NCBI RefSeq assembly: GCF_003003075.1
Contig: NZ_PVTX01000004.1
Coordinates: 186,001 to 250,000 of the forward strand
Direction: 5' to 3'
Origin: Isoptericola halotolerans
GTDB taxonomy: Bacteria > Actinomycetota > Actinomycetes > Actinomycetales > Cellulomonadaceae
Length of the DNA: 64,000 nt
Below are positions 45,453-53,089 of this stretch, in pieces. The position numbers and the translations under genes were made by a program. Within the stretch, counting starts at the first letter, position 1, and every line of letters begins with the position of its first letter. The notes under the pieces were generated by a model. The model was not told the DNA's origin. It worked only from the letters and a program-made list of their open reading frames with translations, and searched no databases.

Positions 45453-45668
45453 TCAGGCTCGGTGGCCACGCTTCTCGTTGCCGCGGCGGTAGTTGCCGGT
45501 GGCACGTGCGAGCAGCTCCTGGTCCTGCTCCTCGTCCTGACCGAGGAGCGCGACCAGCCGGGCGGCCTTCGCCCCGGCGACCACGACCACCAGCCGACCG
45601 CCCCTGCTGACGAGCACGCGGCCGTCCTTCGTGACGCGGTGGTCGAACGGGTCGTCCTGGAGGCTCAT
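45453..45668 (-). CDS. conserved small protein, unknown function
   Basis: A 71-residue hydrophilic protein from ATG 45666-45668, coupled by 1 bp (TGATG) to the upstream GNAT gene. The sequence 'DDPFDHRVTKDGRVLVSRGG' ... 'LLARATGNYRRGNEKRGHR' resembles a small conserved family I recall in actinobacteria. The N-terminal half looks like a beta-rich motif and the end is basic. Function is unknown; the strong coupling suggests it works with, or is expressed at the same level as, the acetyltransferase. Confidence 0.75.
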   Translation of the reverse strand: MSLQDDPFDHRVTKDGRVLVSRGGRLVVVVAGAKAARLVALLGQDEEQDQELLARATGNYRRGNEKRGHRA

Positions 45669-46471
45669 CAGAGATCCGCCGCCGGACGCCGCCAGCGGTA
45701 CGGCGTCGTCGTGGACACCTTCACCATGCCCGAGCGCTCGAGGATCGGCCGGGAGAACTCGGTCGAGTCGCTGTGCATCATGTGCGTGCCCGCCGCGAGC
45801 GCCGACCGGGCCCGGGCAGCGGTCAGCGCCCGGTAGATGCCGCGTCCACGCCACGCGGGGCGCGTGCACCCGCCCCAGACCCCGGCGAACTCGGTGCCGG
45901 CGACCGGCTCGAGCCGCCCGGCGCTCACGATCTCGCCGTCGGCCTCCGCGACCCACAGCTCCATGCCGGGGTCCACGGCCTGCCGGCGGAGGATCGCCTC
46001 GGCATGCCCGGCCGACGGCGGGGCGCCGAAGACCTCGTCCGCCATCGCCTGCATGGCGCGGACGTCGGCCTCGGTGGTGAGCCTGCGCAGCGTCACGCCG
46101 TCGGGCAGCGGGACGTCGACGGCGAGCGCCTCGGTGAGCCCGATCATGATCGACTCGGTCCCGTCCTGGACGAACCCGGCGTCGACCAGGGCGTCGTGCA
46201 GGCCGGGGGCATGGTCGTGGCCACGCGTCTTCCACTCGACGCGGTCGATCGCGTCGTCGGCGCGGAAGTGGTCGAGCGCCCCCGCGACGAGCTCGCGGAC
46301 GTCCGCCGCATCGGCGCCGCCGAGGTCCCGGTAGGTCACGAACCCCTGCCCGCCGGCGAACGTCACGAGCCACAGCGGTCCGCGGCGGCTCACCCGCAGG
46401 GCGGACGGCGTCTCGGCATCGGTGCGGAGCTGCTCGTCGTAGGCGGCGAGGAGCCGTGCGGTGTCGGTCAC
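45668..46471 (-). CDS. GNAT family N-acetyltransferase
   Basis: A 267-residue protein; GTG 46469-46471 is the most upstream reasonable start, though its GGAG is immediately adjacent, so the start is uncertain. The C-terminal half carries the GNAT fold ('ELWVAEADGEIVSAGRLEPV', then the acetyl-CoA loop 'RPAWRGRGIYRALTAARAR' of R/Q-x-x-G-x-G/A type). The N-terminal half ('LLAAYDEQLRTDAETPSALRV') is a separate domain of unknown role. The substrate is not predictable. It is coupled to the small gene downstream. Confidence 0.82.
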   Translation of the reverse strand: MTDTARLLAAYDEQLRTDAETPSALRVSRRGPLWLVTFAGGQGFVTYRDLGGADAADVRELVAGALDHFRADDAIDRVEWKTRGHDHAPGLHDALVDAGFVQDGTESIMIGLTEALAVDVPLPDGVTLRRLTTEADVRAMQAMADEVFGAPPSAGHAEAILRRQAVDPGMELWVAEADGEIVSAGRLEPVAGTEFAGVWGGCTRPAWRGRGIYRALTAARARSALAAGTHMMHSDSTEFSRPILERSGMVKVSTTTPYRWRRPAADL

Positions 46472-46526
46472 CTCCGTGACGCTGTCATCGCGGCCTCGCG
46501 AGCGCAACGGATTTCCCGCTCGGACA

Positions 46527-47117
46527 TCACTGCTGGCGGGCGGCCCGCAGGTCCTCGTCCGACCACCACGACGCCGCCGCGTGCCCGAGCAGCAGCTTCG
46601 GGTAGTAGGCCCAGGCGAACCACGGGGCCCGGACGGACGGGCCGAGAGCGCCGTCGAGCAGCAGACCGCCGACGGTGAGGGCGACGCCCAGGGGACGACG
46701 CCGGTCCGGGTAGCGCCGGATCGCCGCCGTCGACTCCAGGAGGAAGACGTAGTGGGCCGCGGCCCACACCGCACCGGGGACGCGGCGGGCCGCCCCGCGG
46801 TCCAGCCAGGCGACGGCCGCCGGGTGCACGTGCAGCGCGGCGAACGTGAGGTGCTGGGCGTCCCCCTGCCCGGGACGCTCGTACCAGCGGGCGCACGCCC
46901 GAGTGTTGTTGACGTAGGCGCCGCCGCTGAGGTCGACGGCGAGCAGGCACGCCGCCACGGTGCCGGCACGGGCCGCACCGCGTCGCCGGGCCACCACCGG
47001 CGCCACCACCGCGCCGACCGCCGTCGTCAGTGCGGTCAGGGCGTGGTTGACCGGCGTCGCCTCCGGCCCGACGAACTCGGCCCACGCGCGACGTACCGCA
47101 TCGCGTCCGCTGCTCAC
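46527..47117 (-). CDS. integral membrane protein, unknown function
   Basis: A 196-residue protein. GTG 47115-47117 (VSSGRDAVRRAWAEFVG) is preferred because translation of the longer frame upstream looks non-native; a longer start at 47213 is possible. It has four or five hydrophobic segments and the conserved-looking 'NNTRACARWYERPGQG' and 'LTFAALHVHPAAVAWLD'. The His-x-His-Pro and Arg-Trp-Tyr motifs may mark an active site, but I do not recognise the family. Confidence 0.65.
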   Translation of the reverse strand: MSSGRDAVRRAWAEFVGPEATPVNHALTALTTAVGAVVAPVVARRRGAARAGTVAACLLAVDLSGGAYVNNTRACARWYERPGQGDAQHLTFAALHVHPAAVAWLDRGAARRVPGAVWAAAHYVFLLESTAAIRRYPDRRRPLGVALTVGGLLLDGALGPSVRAPWFAWAYYPKLLLGHAAASWWSDEDLRAARQQ

Positions 47118-47209
47118 GCCGCCACGGTGGCACGCCGGGCGACGAGCGGCAACGTGGACAGCGAGCTCCACGCGTGCCCGATCGGCCGACGAGACGAACT
47201 GGTGGGACC

Positions 47210-47650
47210 TCATTCCCCGGATCGGACGTACCGCGCGCAGACCTCGACGATCGCGGACGCTGCGTCGATCGCCTCCGCGACGTCCTGCCTCGTCGCCGTC
47301 GGGTGCTCGTCGTCCGGATACTCCGTCGCGTTGCGCACCTGGCGCATCCAGTCGAACTCTTCCAGCGCCTGGTCTCCGACGAGTGCAGCGACCGCGATCC
47401 CCGTGTTGCGGTGCGCTCCACCGACAGGGCGGACCCGCATCCCTTCGACGGCGAGGACGGCCGCGAGGGCTTTGCGCGCGGCGTCGTACGCGGCGGTGAA
47501 GGCCATCGCGTGATCGTCCGTGCCGGCGAGCATCTCGGCCGTGCGGACATGCCGCTCGGCGGTGCCGATCACGCTGAGCGCATGGTCGCGATTGACGGCC
47601 ACGCGCTCCAGCCGGCGATTCGCGAGCATCTGGTCGATGACCTCAGGCAT
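47210..47650 (-). CDS. HEPN domain protein (partner of nucleotidyltransferase)
   Basis: A 146-residue all-helical protein. ATG 47648-47650 is chosen for the GGTGA 5-6 bases upstream; GTG 47659 would add three residues. 'RDHALSVIGTAERHVRTAEM', 'AYDAARKALAAVLAVEGMRV' and 'MRQVRNATEYPDDEH' give the four-helix HEPN pattern with the R-N-x-x-x-Y signature. HEPN proteins paired with MNT nucleotidyltransferases form toxin-antitoxin modules, in which the NTase can AMPylate the HEPN RNase. It overlaps the nucleotidyltransferase stop by 8 bp. Toxicity is inferred from family and arrangement. Confidence 0.78.
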   Translation of the reverse strand: MPEVIDQMLANRRLERVAVNRDHALSVIGTAERHVRTAEMLAGTDDHAMAFTAAYDAARKALAAVLAVEGMRVRPVGGAHRNTGIAVAALVGDQALEEFDWMRQVRNATEYPDDEHPTATRQDVAEAIDAASAIVEVCARYVRSGE

Positions 47651-48236
47651 GGACGTCACCCGACATCACATCGACGACCGGACGCGAGCGGATCGTCGCG
47701 ACGAATGGCGAGGGCGCGTCGACACGCCAGTCATCAGGTGCGAGTCGAGAGATGTTCACGGCGGCGTCCAGCCGGTCCCCGGCTTCGGACGCGAGTGCCG
47801 TGAGCGTCTTGCGAGGGGCGTCGCCGACGACGAGCACGTCGATGTCACGAGGGAACGGACCGCACTCCCCTGCCCGGCGCGCAGCCCAGGAACCGTAGAT
47901 CATGACCCGCTCGACGCCGTCCAGGCCCGCGAAGAGCTCCCGGAGCACCGGGACCGGTCCGTAGGTCGCGGCGATCAGGTCTCGCATCAGCGTGAACAAC
48001 GGGTGCTCCGGATTCGCGCGGACGAGCCGGTTGCGTCCCAGGTGTCGGTCGCGAAGCACCTCGCCGTCGACCAGCCGCCCGACCTCGCGATGCACGACCG
48101 GACCGCTGACTCCGGTTCTCCGCCCGAGCTCGGCCAGCGTGAACTCCCGGTCGGGGTGCCCGAGCGTCTCGGCCAGGATCGCCCCGACCGCGTCCGAACG
48201 CACGAACGGCGTCAGCCGCGATGCGGAAGGCTTCAC
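47643..48236 (-). CDS. winged-helix / MNT nucleotidyltransferase fusion (antitoxin-like)
   Basis: A 197-residue protein if it starts at GTG 48234-48236; an ATG at 48255-48257 would add MEDIFLF. Neither has a ribosome-binding site. GTG is favoured because the putative promoter would start transcription there. The N-terminal winged helix ('REFTLAELGRRTGVSGPVVHREVGRLV') precedes a minimal nucleotidyltransferase domain with 'YGSWAARRAG' and 'PRDIDVLVVGD' (G-S and D-x-D). The domain pair suggests an antitoxin that modifies the HEPN partner and represses its own promoter. The gene is slightly less GC-rich than its neighbours, which hints at acquisition. Confidence 0.8.
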   Translation of the reverse strand: MKPSASRLTPFVRSDAVGAILAETLGHPDREFTLAELGRRTGVSGPVVHREVGRLVDGEVLRDRHLGRNRLVRANPEHPLFTLMRDLIAATYGPVPVLRELFAGLDGVERVMIYGSWAARRAGECGPFPRDIDVLVVGDAPRKTLTALASEAGDRLDAAVNISRLAPDDWRVDAPSPFVATIRSRPVVDVMSGDVHA

Positions 48237-48241
48237 AAACA

Positions 48242-48273
48242 GGAAGATATCTTCCATTTATAGGAATCGTCAA
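48242..48273 (-). promoter_or_regulatory. putative promoter and palindromic operator of the NTase-HEPN module
   Basis: On the minus strand, TTGACG (48268-48273) and TATCTT (48244-48249) are 18 bases apart, and transcription would begin near the GTG at 48236. A perfect 14-bp palindrome GGAAGATATCTTCC (48242-48255) covers the -10 region, ideal for autorepression by the winged-helix domain. TATAAA at 48257-48262 is an alternative -10. Prediction only. Confidence 0.5.
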
Positions 48274-48282
48274 GGTGGCGGC

Positions 48283-49368
48283 TCACACGTTGAAGCGGAA
48301 CTCCACCACGTCACCGTCGGCCATCACGTAGTCCTTGCCCTCGATGCGCGCCTTGCCGGCCGCCTTGGCGGCCTGGACCGACCCGTGCTCGACGAGGTCG
48401 TCGAAGGAGACGATCTCCGCCTTGATGAAGCCCCGCTCGAAGTCGGTGTGGATGACGCCGGCGGCCTGCGGGGCGGTCCAGCCCTTGCGGATCGTCCAGG
48501 CCCGGGCCTCCTTGGGCCCCGCGGTGAGGTACGTCTGCAGCCCCAGGGTGTCGAAGCCCACGTGGGCGAGCTGGTCGAGCCCGGCCTCCGCCTGCCCCGA
48601 CTCGGCGAGCATCTCGGCGGCCTCGTCGGGCTCCAGCTCGACGAGCTCGGACTCGAACTTCGCGTCGAGGAAGATGGCGTGGGCGGGGGCGACGAGCTCG
48701 CGCATGCGGTCCTGCATCGCGGTGTCGGCGAGCCCGGCGTCGTCGGTGTTGAAGACGTAGATGAACGGCTTGGCCGTCATGAGCTGCAGCGAGGCGATCT
48801 CGGCGAGGTCGAGACCGGCGGCCTTCGCCCCCTGGAACAGGGTGGTGCCCGCCTCCAGGATCTCCTGGGCCTGCTTCGCCGCGGCGAAGAGGACCGGGTC
48901 CCCCTTCTTGATCTTGACCTCCTTCTCCATCCTCGGCAGCGCCTTCTCCAGGGTCTGGAGGTCGGCGAGGATGAGCTCGGTCGAGATCGTCTCGATGTCC
49001 CCGGCCGCGTCCTGCGAGCCCTCGACGCGCACCACGTCACCGTCGTCGAACGCGCGTGTCACCTGGCAGATCGCGTCGGCCTCACGGATGTTGGCGAGGA
49101 ACTTGTTGCCGAGACCCTCACCCTCGGACGCCCCCTTGACGATGCCCGCGATGTCGACGAACGACACCGTGGCGGGCAGGATGCGCTCGGAACCGAAGAT
49201 CTCGGCCAGCCGGCCGAGCCTCTCGTCCGGCAGGGGCACCACGCCCACGTTCGGCTCGATCGTCGCGAACGGGTAGTTCGCCGCGAGCACGGTGTTGCGG
49301 GTCAGGGCGTTGAAGAGGGTGGACTTGCCGACGTTGGGCAGGCCGACGATGCCGATAGTGAGTGCCAC
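48283..49368 (-). CDS. ychF: redox-regulated ATPase YchF (OLA1 family)
   Basis: A 361-residue Obg-like ATPase. G1 'IGIVGLPNVGKSTLFNALT' and G3 'VSFVDIAGIVKGASEGEGL' are clear, the G4 site is non-canonical ('VFNTDD' region), as expected for an ATP- rather than GTP-preferring member, and the C-terminal TGS domain ('QTYLTAGPKEARAWTIRKG', 'GVIHTDFERGFIKAEI') is intact. YchF binds ribosomes and modulates stress responses. GTG start 49366-49368. It lies 46 bp before the NTase promoter region on the same strand. Confidence 0.96.
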   Translation of the reverse strand: MALTIGIVGLPNVGKSTLFNALTRNTVLAANYPFATIEPNVGVVPLPDERLGRLAEIFGSERILPATVSFVDIAGIVKGASEGEGLGNKFLANIREADAICQVTRAFDDGDVVRVEGSQDAAGDIETISTELILADLQTLEKALPRMEKEVKIKKGDPVLFAAAKQAQEILEAGTTLFQGAKAAGLDLAEIASLQLMTAKPFIYVFNTDDAGLADTAMQDRMRELVAPAHAIFLDAKFESELVELEPDEAAEMLAESGQAEAGLDQLAHVGFDTLGLQTYLTAGPKEARAWTIRKGWTAPQAAGVIHTDFERGFIKAEIVSFDDLVEHGSVQAAKAAGKARIEGKDYVMADGDVVEFRFNV

Positions 49369-49419
49369 GTCGGCCCAGTCTACGCATCGGGGCCGGAGCA
49401 GCCGTTCAGCCGCGGACCG

Positions 49420-50475
49420 TCATCCCTCGACCGTGATGTCGCGGTGCCAGGACTCGGTGACGTAGGCCGTGCGCCAACCGAGCTTGCTGTAGAGCGCCTC
49501 GGCGCCCGTGGGGCTGTCCGCGTCGACCTCCAGGCCCACCCGGCGGCGGCCGCGGGCGGCCGCGTCGGCGATCACGGCGTACAGCAGGCCGGTCGCGACG
49601 CCCCGCCCCCGCGCCTCGGCGAGCGCACCGATGTAGTCGATGTAGGTGCCCATGCTGCCGGACGCGTCCGGTCCGGACTCCGACCCCACCAGTGCTCCGA
49701 CGGGCACCGGCTCGCCGCCGGGGACGGACGGGACGTCCGCGAAGGCCAGCCACCAGTGGTCCCAGCGGTGCCCCGGGTCCTCCCGCAGGCGCTGCACGAA
49801 CTCGGTGAAGTACTCCTGGTAGGAGTTGAAGTGGTCGGTGAACGCGGTCTCGAGGACCTGGTAGACGGCGTTGAGGTCCTCGGCGACCGGCATGCCGTTG
49901 TCGTGCTGGGCGACCCGGCGCACGACGACGCCCTCGTGGGGGACGGGGAACGCCCCCGGCTCGCCCTCGTGGGGCTCCACCGGCCGCGTCATCTGCCACC
50001 AGGTGCGCACGTGGTCGAACCCGGCCGCCGACAACCACCCGCGCAGGACGTCGTCCCCGGCGAACGCACCGGCGTCGAGCTGCGTGCTCCCCGTGCCGCG
50101 GAGCTGCGCGAACTCTCCGCCGACCTCGGCCAGCCACGCGTAGCACCAGGCGGCCACCTGCTCCTGGAGGCCGGTCGCCAGCGTGCGGTCGACCTCGATC
50201 CCGATGACCGCGCGGCCCGCCGCACGGTCGTGGGCGTGCGCCCAGGCGCGGATCACGCCGTCGGCGTCCCGCAGGACGACGTGGCGCCGCGTCCACGACG
50301 CCTGACCGGCGACCTCGTTCTCGACCGCCCGGACGTCGGCGTCCGCCGAGCCCGTGTACGGAGCGGCCTGCCGCGCACGGAGCTCACCCAGCCGGGGGGC
50401 GTCCGCGAGGTCGGGAGCCACCGCCGTCCAGTCGTCGGGAAGAGTCGCTGCCGGTCGGTCGCTCGCAGAATTCAC
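49420..50475 (-). CDS. tandem GNAT acetyltransferase (mycothiol synthase-like architecture)
   Basis: A 351-residue protein starting at GTG 50473-50475. Two GNAT repeats are visible: a weaker N-terminal one ('AVIGIEVDRTLATGLQEQVAAWCYAWL') and a clear C-terminal one ('YIDYIGALAEARGRGVATGLLYAVIADA', then 'VGLEVDADSPTGAEALYSKLGW'). MshD, which acetylates the cysteine of mycothiol's precursor, has the same double layout, but the match is architectural and I would not name this mshD. The closest role is a MshD-like acyltransferase. Confidence 0.78.
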   Translation of the reverse strand: MNSASDRPAATLPDDWTAVAPDLADAPRLGELRARQAAPYTGSADADVRAVENEVAGQASWTRRHVVLRDADGVIRAWAHAHDRAAGRAVIGIEVDRTLATGLQEQVAAWCYAWLAEVGGEFAQLRGTGSTQLDAGAFAGDDVLRGWLSAAGFDHVRTWWQMTRPVEPHEGEPGAFPVPHEGVVVRRVAQHDNGMPVAEDLNAVYQVLETAFTDHFNSYQEYFTEFVQRLREDPGHRWDHWWLAFADVPSVPGGEPVPVGALVGSESGPDASGSMGTYIDYIGALAEARGRGVATGLLYAVIADAAARGRRRVGLEVDADSPTGAEALYSKLGWRTAYVTESWHRDITVEG

Positions 50476-50534
50476 GCGGACCAGTCTGTCAGGTCCGCGC
50501 GACACGCCCGGATGCGTGGGCACCGGAGCACCCG

Positions 50535-52157
50535 TCAGCGGAAGGCGGTCACCTGCGCCAGCAGGTCCGGCAGGCGTCGCTCGTAGACACGTGCGCCCCA
50601 GCGGACGCCGACGACGAGCGCACCGGCCGCCGTGGCCAGCCCGACGGCCACCGCGGCCCAGCCGAACCCGGCCGGCGCCCCCAGGATCGCGGCGAGAGCG
50701 AGGGCGAGCGTCGGCAGCACCAGCGCGAGCACCACCAGGAAGGCGACCGACTGTGCCACCAGCGTCGCGACCGTCGCGCCCTGCGGCGTCTTGAACGCGC
50801 TCTCGCCCGGCTTCGGCACGGGGTACACGAGCCGCGCCGAGACGGCGCTCGACGTCCCCAGGGAGGCGCCCAGCACGCCCAGCGACAGGCCCAGCAGCGC
50901 CGGCAGCGCGTCCCACCTGCCGGCGGCACCCGTCGCCGCCACGGCCATCGCGACGACCAGGGGCGCGCCGACGACGACGACCGGCAGCACCCTCCCCCAC
51001 CGGTCCGCCCGCCCCGGCAGGCCCGTGGCGACGTGCAGCGCGAACGCCGTGTGGTCGTACCCCACGTCGTTCGAGATCCCGAAGCCCAGGATGAACGCCG
51101 TCAACGGTGCGACGACGAGCAGCAACCCGGTCCCCGCGCCGGTCGACAGCCCGACCACCGCCAGCGCGACGGGCAGCAGCGGCACCACCGCGAGCGAGAC
51201 CGCGTACCGCGGATCGCGCACCCAGTAGGTGGCGCACCGGGCCGCGACGGCGCCCGTGGGGGTCGCCGGGAGCCGGGCGAACCAGCCCAGGCCGCGGACC
51301 TTCGGGCCGCTGCTGCTGTGCGGAGGGCTCACCAGAGCGCGGGCGAGCGCGCGGTCCCAGACCCACCACGCGGCGCCGAGGGTGACCACGACGACGGCGA
51401 TGCGGGCCAGCAGGAGCCACCACGCGCCGTCGTGCACGGCGCCCGCGAACGCCCAGGGCGCCCCGAACGGAGTCCACGCGACCACGTCCGCCACCCGGGT
51501 CAGCGCCTCGAGCAGCGCGGGACCGGGGCCCGACGCGGTGACCGTGACGCCCTCGGGACCGACGGACTTCTCGGCACCCGAGGACAACCAGGCGACGGCC
51601 GGACCGATCAGCAGGAGCGGGACGATCGCCACCACCATGAGGATCTCGCGGTAGCGGCGCGAGTCGAGCAGCGGGGCGAGCGCCGTCGTCGTCGCGCGCG
51701 AACCCACCACGCACAGCGCGAGGGCGGCGACGGCGCCGAGCAGGGCCGCCAGGAGCGCGAGCGGGTCGCTCGCCCAGGCGAAGGAGCTGCCCAGGGCGGC
51801 GAGCAGCGTCGCCGCGGCCGGCACCGACACGACGCCCGCGACCGCGAGCCCGGCGAGCAGGCGGCGGCGCGGGATCGCGAACGTGACGAACCGCATCGGG
51901 TCCAGCGTGGCGTCCATGCCGAACGCGAACAGCGGCACCACCCACCACGCGAGCACGACGACGGCCCCCACCACCGTCAGCACCTGCCCGGTGAGCACGG
52001 GGTCGGTCCGGCCGCCGGCGATCGACGCCGCCACGAAGAAGCCGACGACCGTCAGCCCGTAGAGCGCGGCGAAGCAGAGCCCGATCGTCTGCCACACGCT
52101 GCGCCGCAGCGTGTTGGCCAGGAGCCTCAGCCGGAGTCGGACGAGGTGCGCAACCAC
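50535..52157 (-). CDS. ABC transporter membrane protein (ABC-2-like)
   Basis: A 540-residue membrane protein with about 10-12 helices. It starts at GTG 52155-52157 and overlaps the ATPase gene upstream by about 31 bp. Hydrophobic blocks include 'IGLCFAALYGLTVVGFFVAASIAG' and 'VLTVVGAVVVLAWWVVPLFAFG', and 'GFGISNDVGYDHTAFALHVATG' is a conserved-looking loop. With the ATPase it should form an exporter. No drug or lipid specificity can be read. Confidence 0.82.
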   Translation of the reverse strand: MVAHLVRLRLRLLANTLRRSVWQTIGLCFAALYGLTVVGFFVAASIAGGRTDPVLTGQVLTVVGAVVVLAWWVVPLFAFGMDATLDPMRFVTFAIPRRRLLAGLAVAGVVSVPAAATLLAALGSSFAWASDPLALLAALLGAVAALALCVVGSRATTTALAPLLDSRRYREILMVVAIVPLLLIGPAVAWLSSGAEKSVGPEGVTVTASGPGPALLEALTRVADVVAWTPFGAPWAFAGAVHDGAWWLLLARIAVVVVTLGAAWWVWDRALARALVSPPHSSSGPKVRGLGWFARLPATPTGAVAARCATYWVRDPRYAVSLAVVPLLPVALAVVGLSTGAGTGLLLVVAPLTAFILGFGISNDVGYDHTAFALHVATGLPGRADRWGRVLPVVVVGAPLVVAMAVAATGAAGRWDALPALLGLSLGVLGASLGTSSAVSARLVYPVPKPGESAFKTPQGATVATLVAQSVAFLVVLALVLPTLALALAAILGAPAGFGWAAVAVGLATAAGALVVGVRWGARVYERRLPDLLAQVTAFR

Positions 52158-52996
52158 GCCAGGCCCTCCGTCCCTCGGCGGCCGCCGACGAGCTCGACGA
52201 ACCGGTCCTCCAGCGTCTGCTCGCCGCGCACGGCGTCGACCGTGCCGGCGTCGAGCACGTGCCCGCCGGCGATGATCGCGACGTGCGAGCACATCCGCTG
52301 CACCAGGTCCATCACGTGGCTGGACACCACGACCGTGCCGCCCCCGTCGACGTAGGAGTGCAGGATGTCGCGGATGTTGGCGGCGCTGACCGGGTCGACG
52401 GCCTCGAACGGCTCGTCCAGCACGAGCACGCGAGGGGCGTGGATCATCGCGCTCGCCAGGGCGACCTTCTTGGTCATGCCGGCCGAGTAGTCGACCACGA
52501 ACGTGTCCCGGTCGGCCGTGAGGTCCATCGCCACCAGCAGCTCCTCGGTGCGCTCGGCGACCGTCGACCGGTCGAGCCCGCGCAGCAGCCCCGCGTAGGT
52601 GAGCAGCTGGGCGCCGGTGAGCCGGTCGAACAGCCGCACGCCGTCGGGCAGGATCCCGAGCCGCGCCTTGGCCTCGTCGGGGTGCGCCCACAGGTCGGTC
52701 CCGAGCACGTGGGCCGTGCCGAAGTCGGGGCGCAGCAGCCCGGTCGCCATGGACAGGGTGGTCGTCTTGCCGGCGCCGTTCGGGCCGACCAGCCCGAAGA
52801 ACGAGCCGGCGGGCACGTCGAGGTCGATGCCGGCGACGGCGATCTTGTCCCCGAACTTCTTCCACAGGCCGCGCAGGCCCAGCGCCGCGGGCGGTGCAGG
52901 AGCTCCCGGGGTGGCGGGACCGGGGTCGGCACCCTGGCGAGCGACCTGGTCGGCACCCTGGTCAGCCACCTGGGAGGGGTCGTCAGGCGATGTCAC
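52127..52996 (-). CDS. ABC transporter ATP-binding protein
   Basis: A 289-residue ATPase from GTG 52994-52996. A short Pro/Ala/Gln-rich N-terminus precedes 'LVGPNGAGKTTTLSMATG' (Walker A), 'DYSAGMTKKVALASAMI' (signature, with S-A-G replacing S-G-G) and 'VLVLDEPFEAVD' (Walker B). The CcmA/ABC-2 subfamily is suggested by 'HVLGTDLWAHPDEAKARLGILPD'. It pairs with the membrane protein at 50535. It is divergent from rmuC, with 93 bp between the starts. Confidence 0.9.
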   Translation of the reverse strand: MTSPDDPSQVADQGADQVARQGADPGPATPGAPAPPAALGLRGLWKKFGDKIAVAGIDLDVPAGSFFGLVGPNGAGKTTTLSMATGLLRPDFGTAHVLGTDLWAHPDEAKARLGILPDGVRLFDRLTGAQLLTYAGLLRGLDRSTVAERTEELLVAMDLTADRDTFVVDYSAGMTKKVALASAMIHAPRVLVLDEPFEAVDPVSAANIRDILHSYVDGGGTVVVSSHVMDLVQRMCSHVAIIAGGHVLDAGTVDAVRGEQTLEDRFVELVGGRRGTEGLAWLRTSSDSG

Positions 52997-53089
52997 GGGC
53001 ACCACCGTAGCGGTCGTGGCCGCACCGGATCCGTCCGTCACCCGAGTGCCTCCACCCGGGTGTCGGTACCCCGTGGCAGCCTGAGGCGC

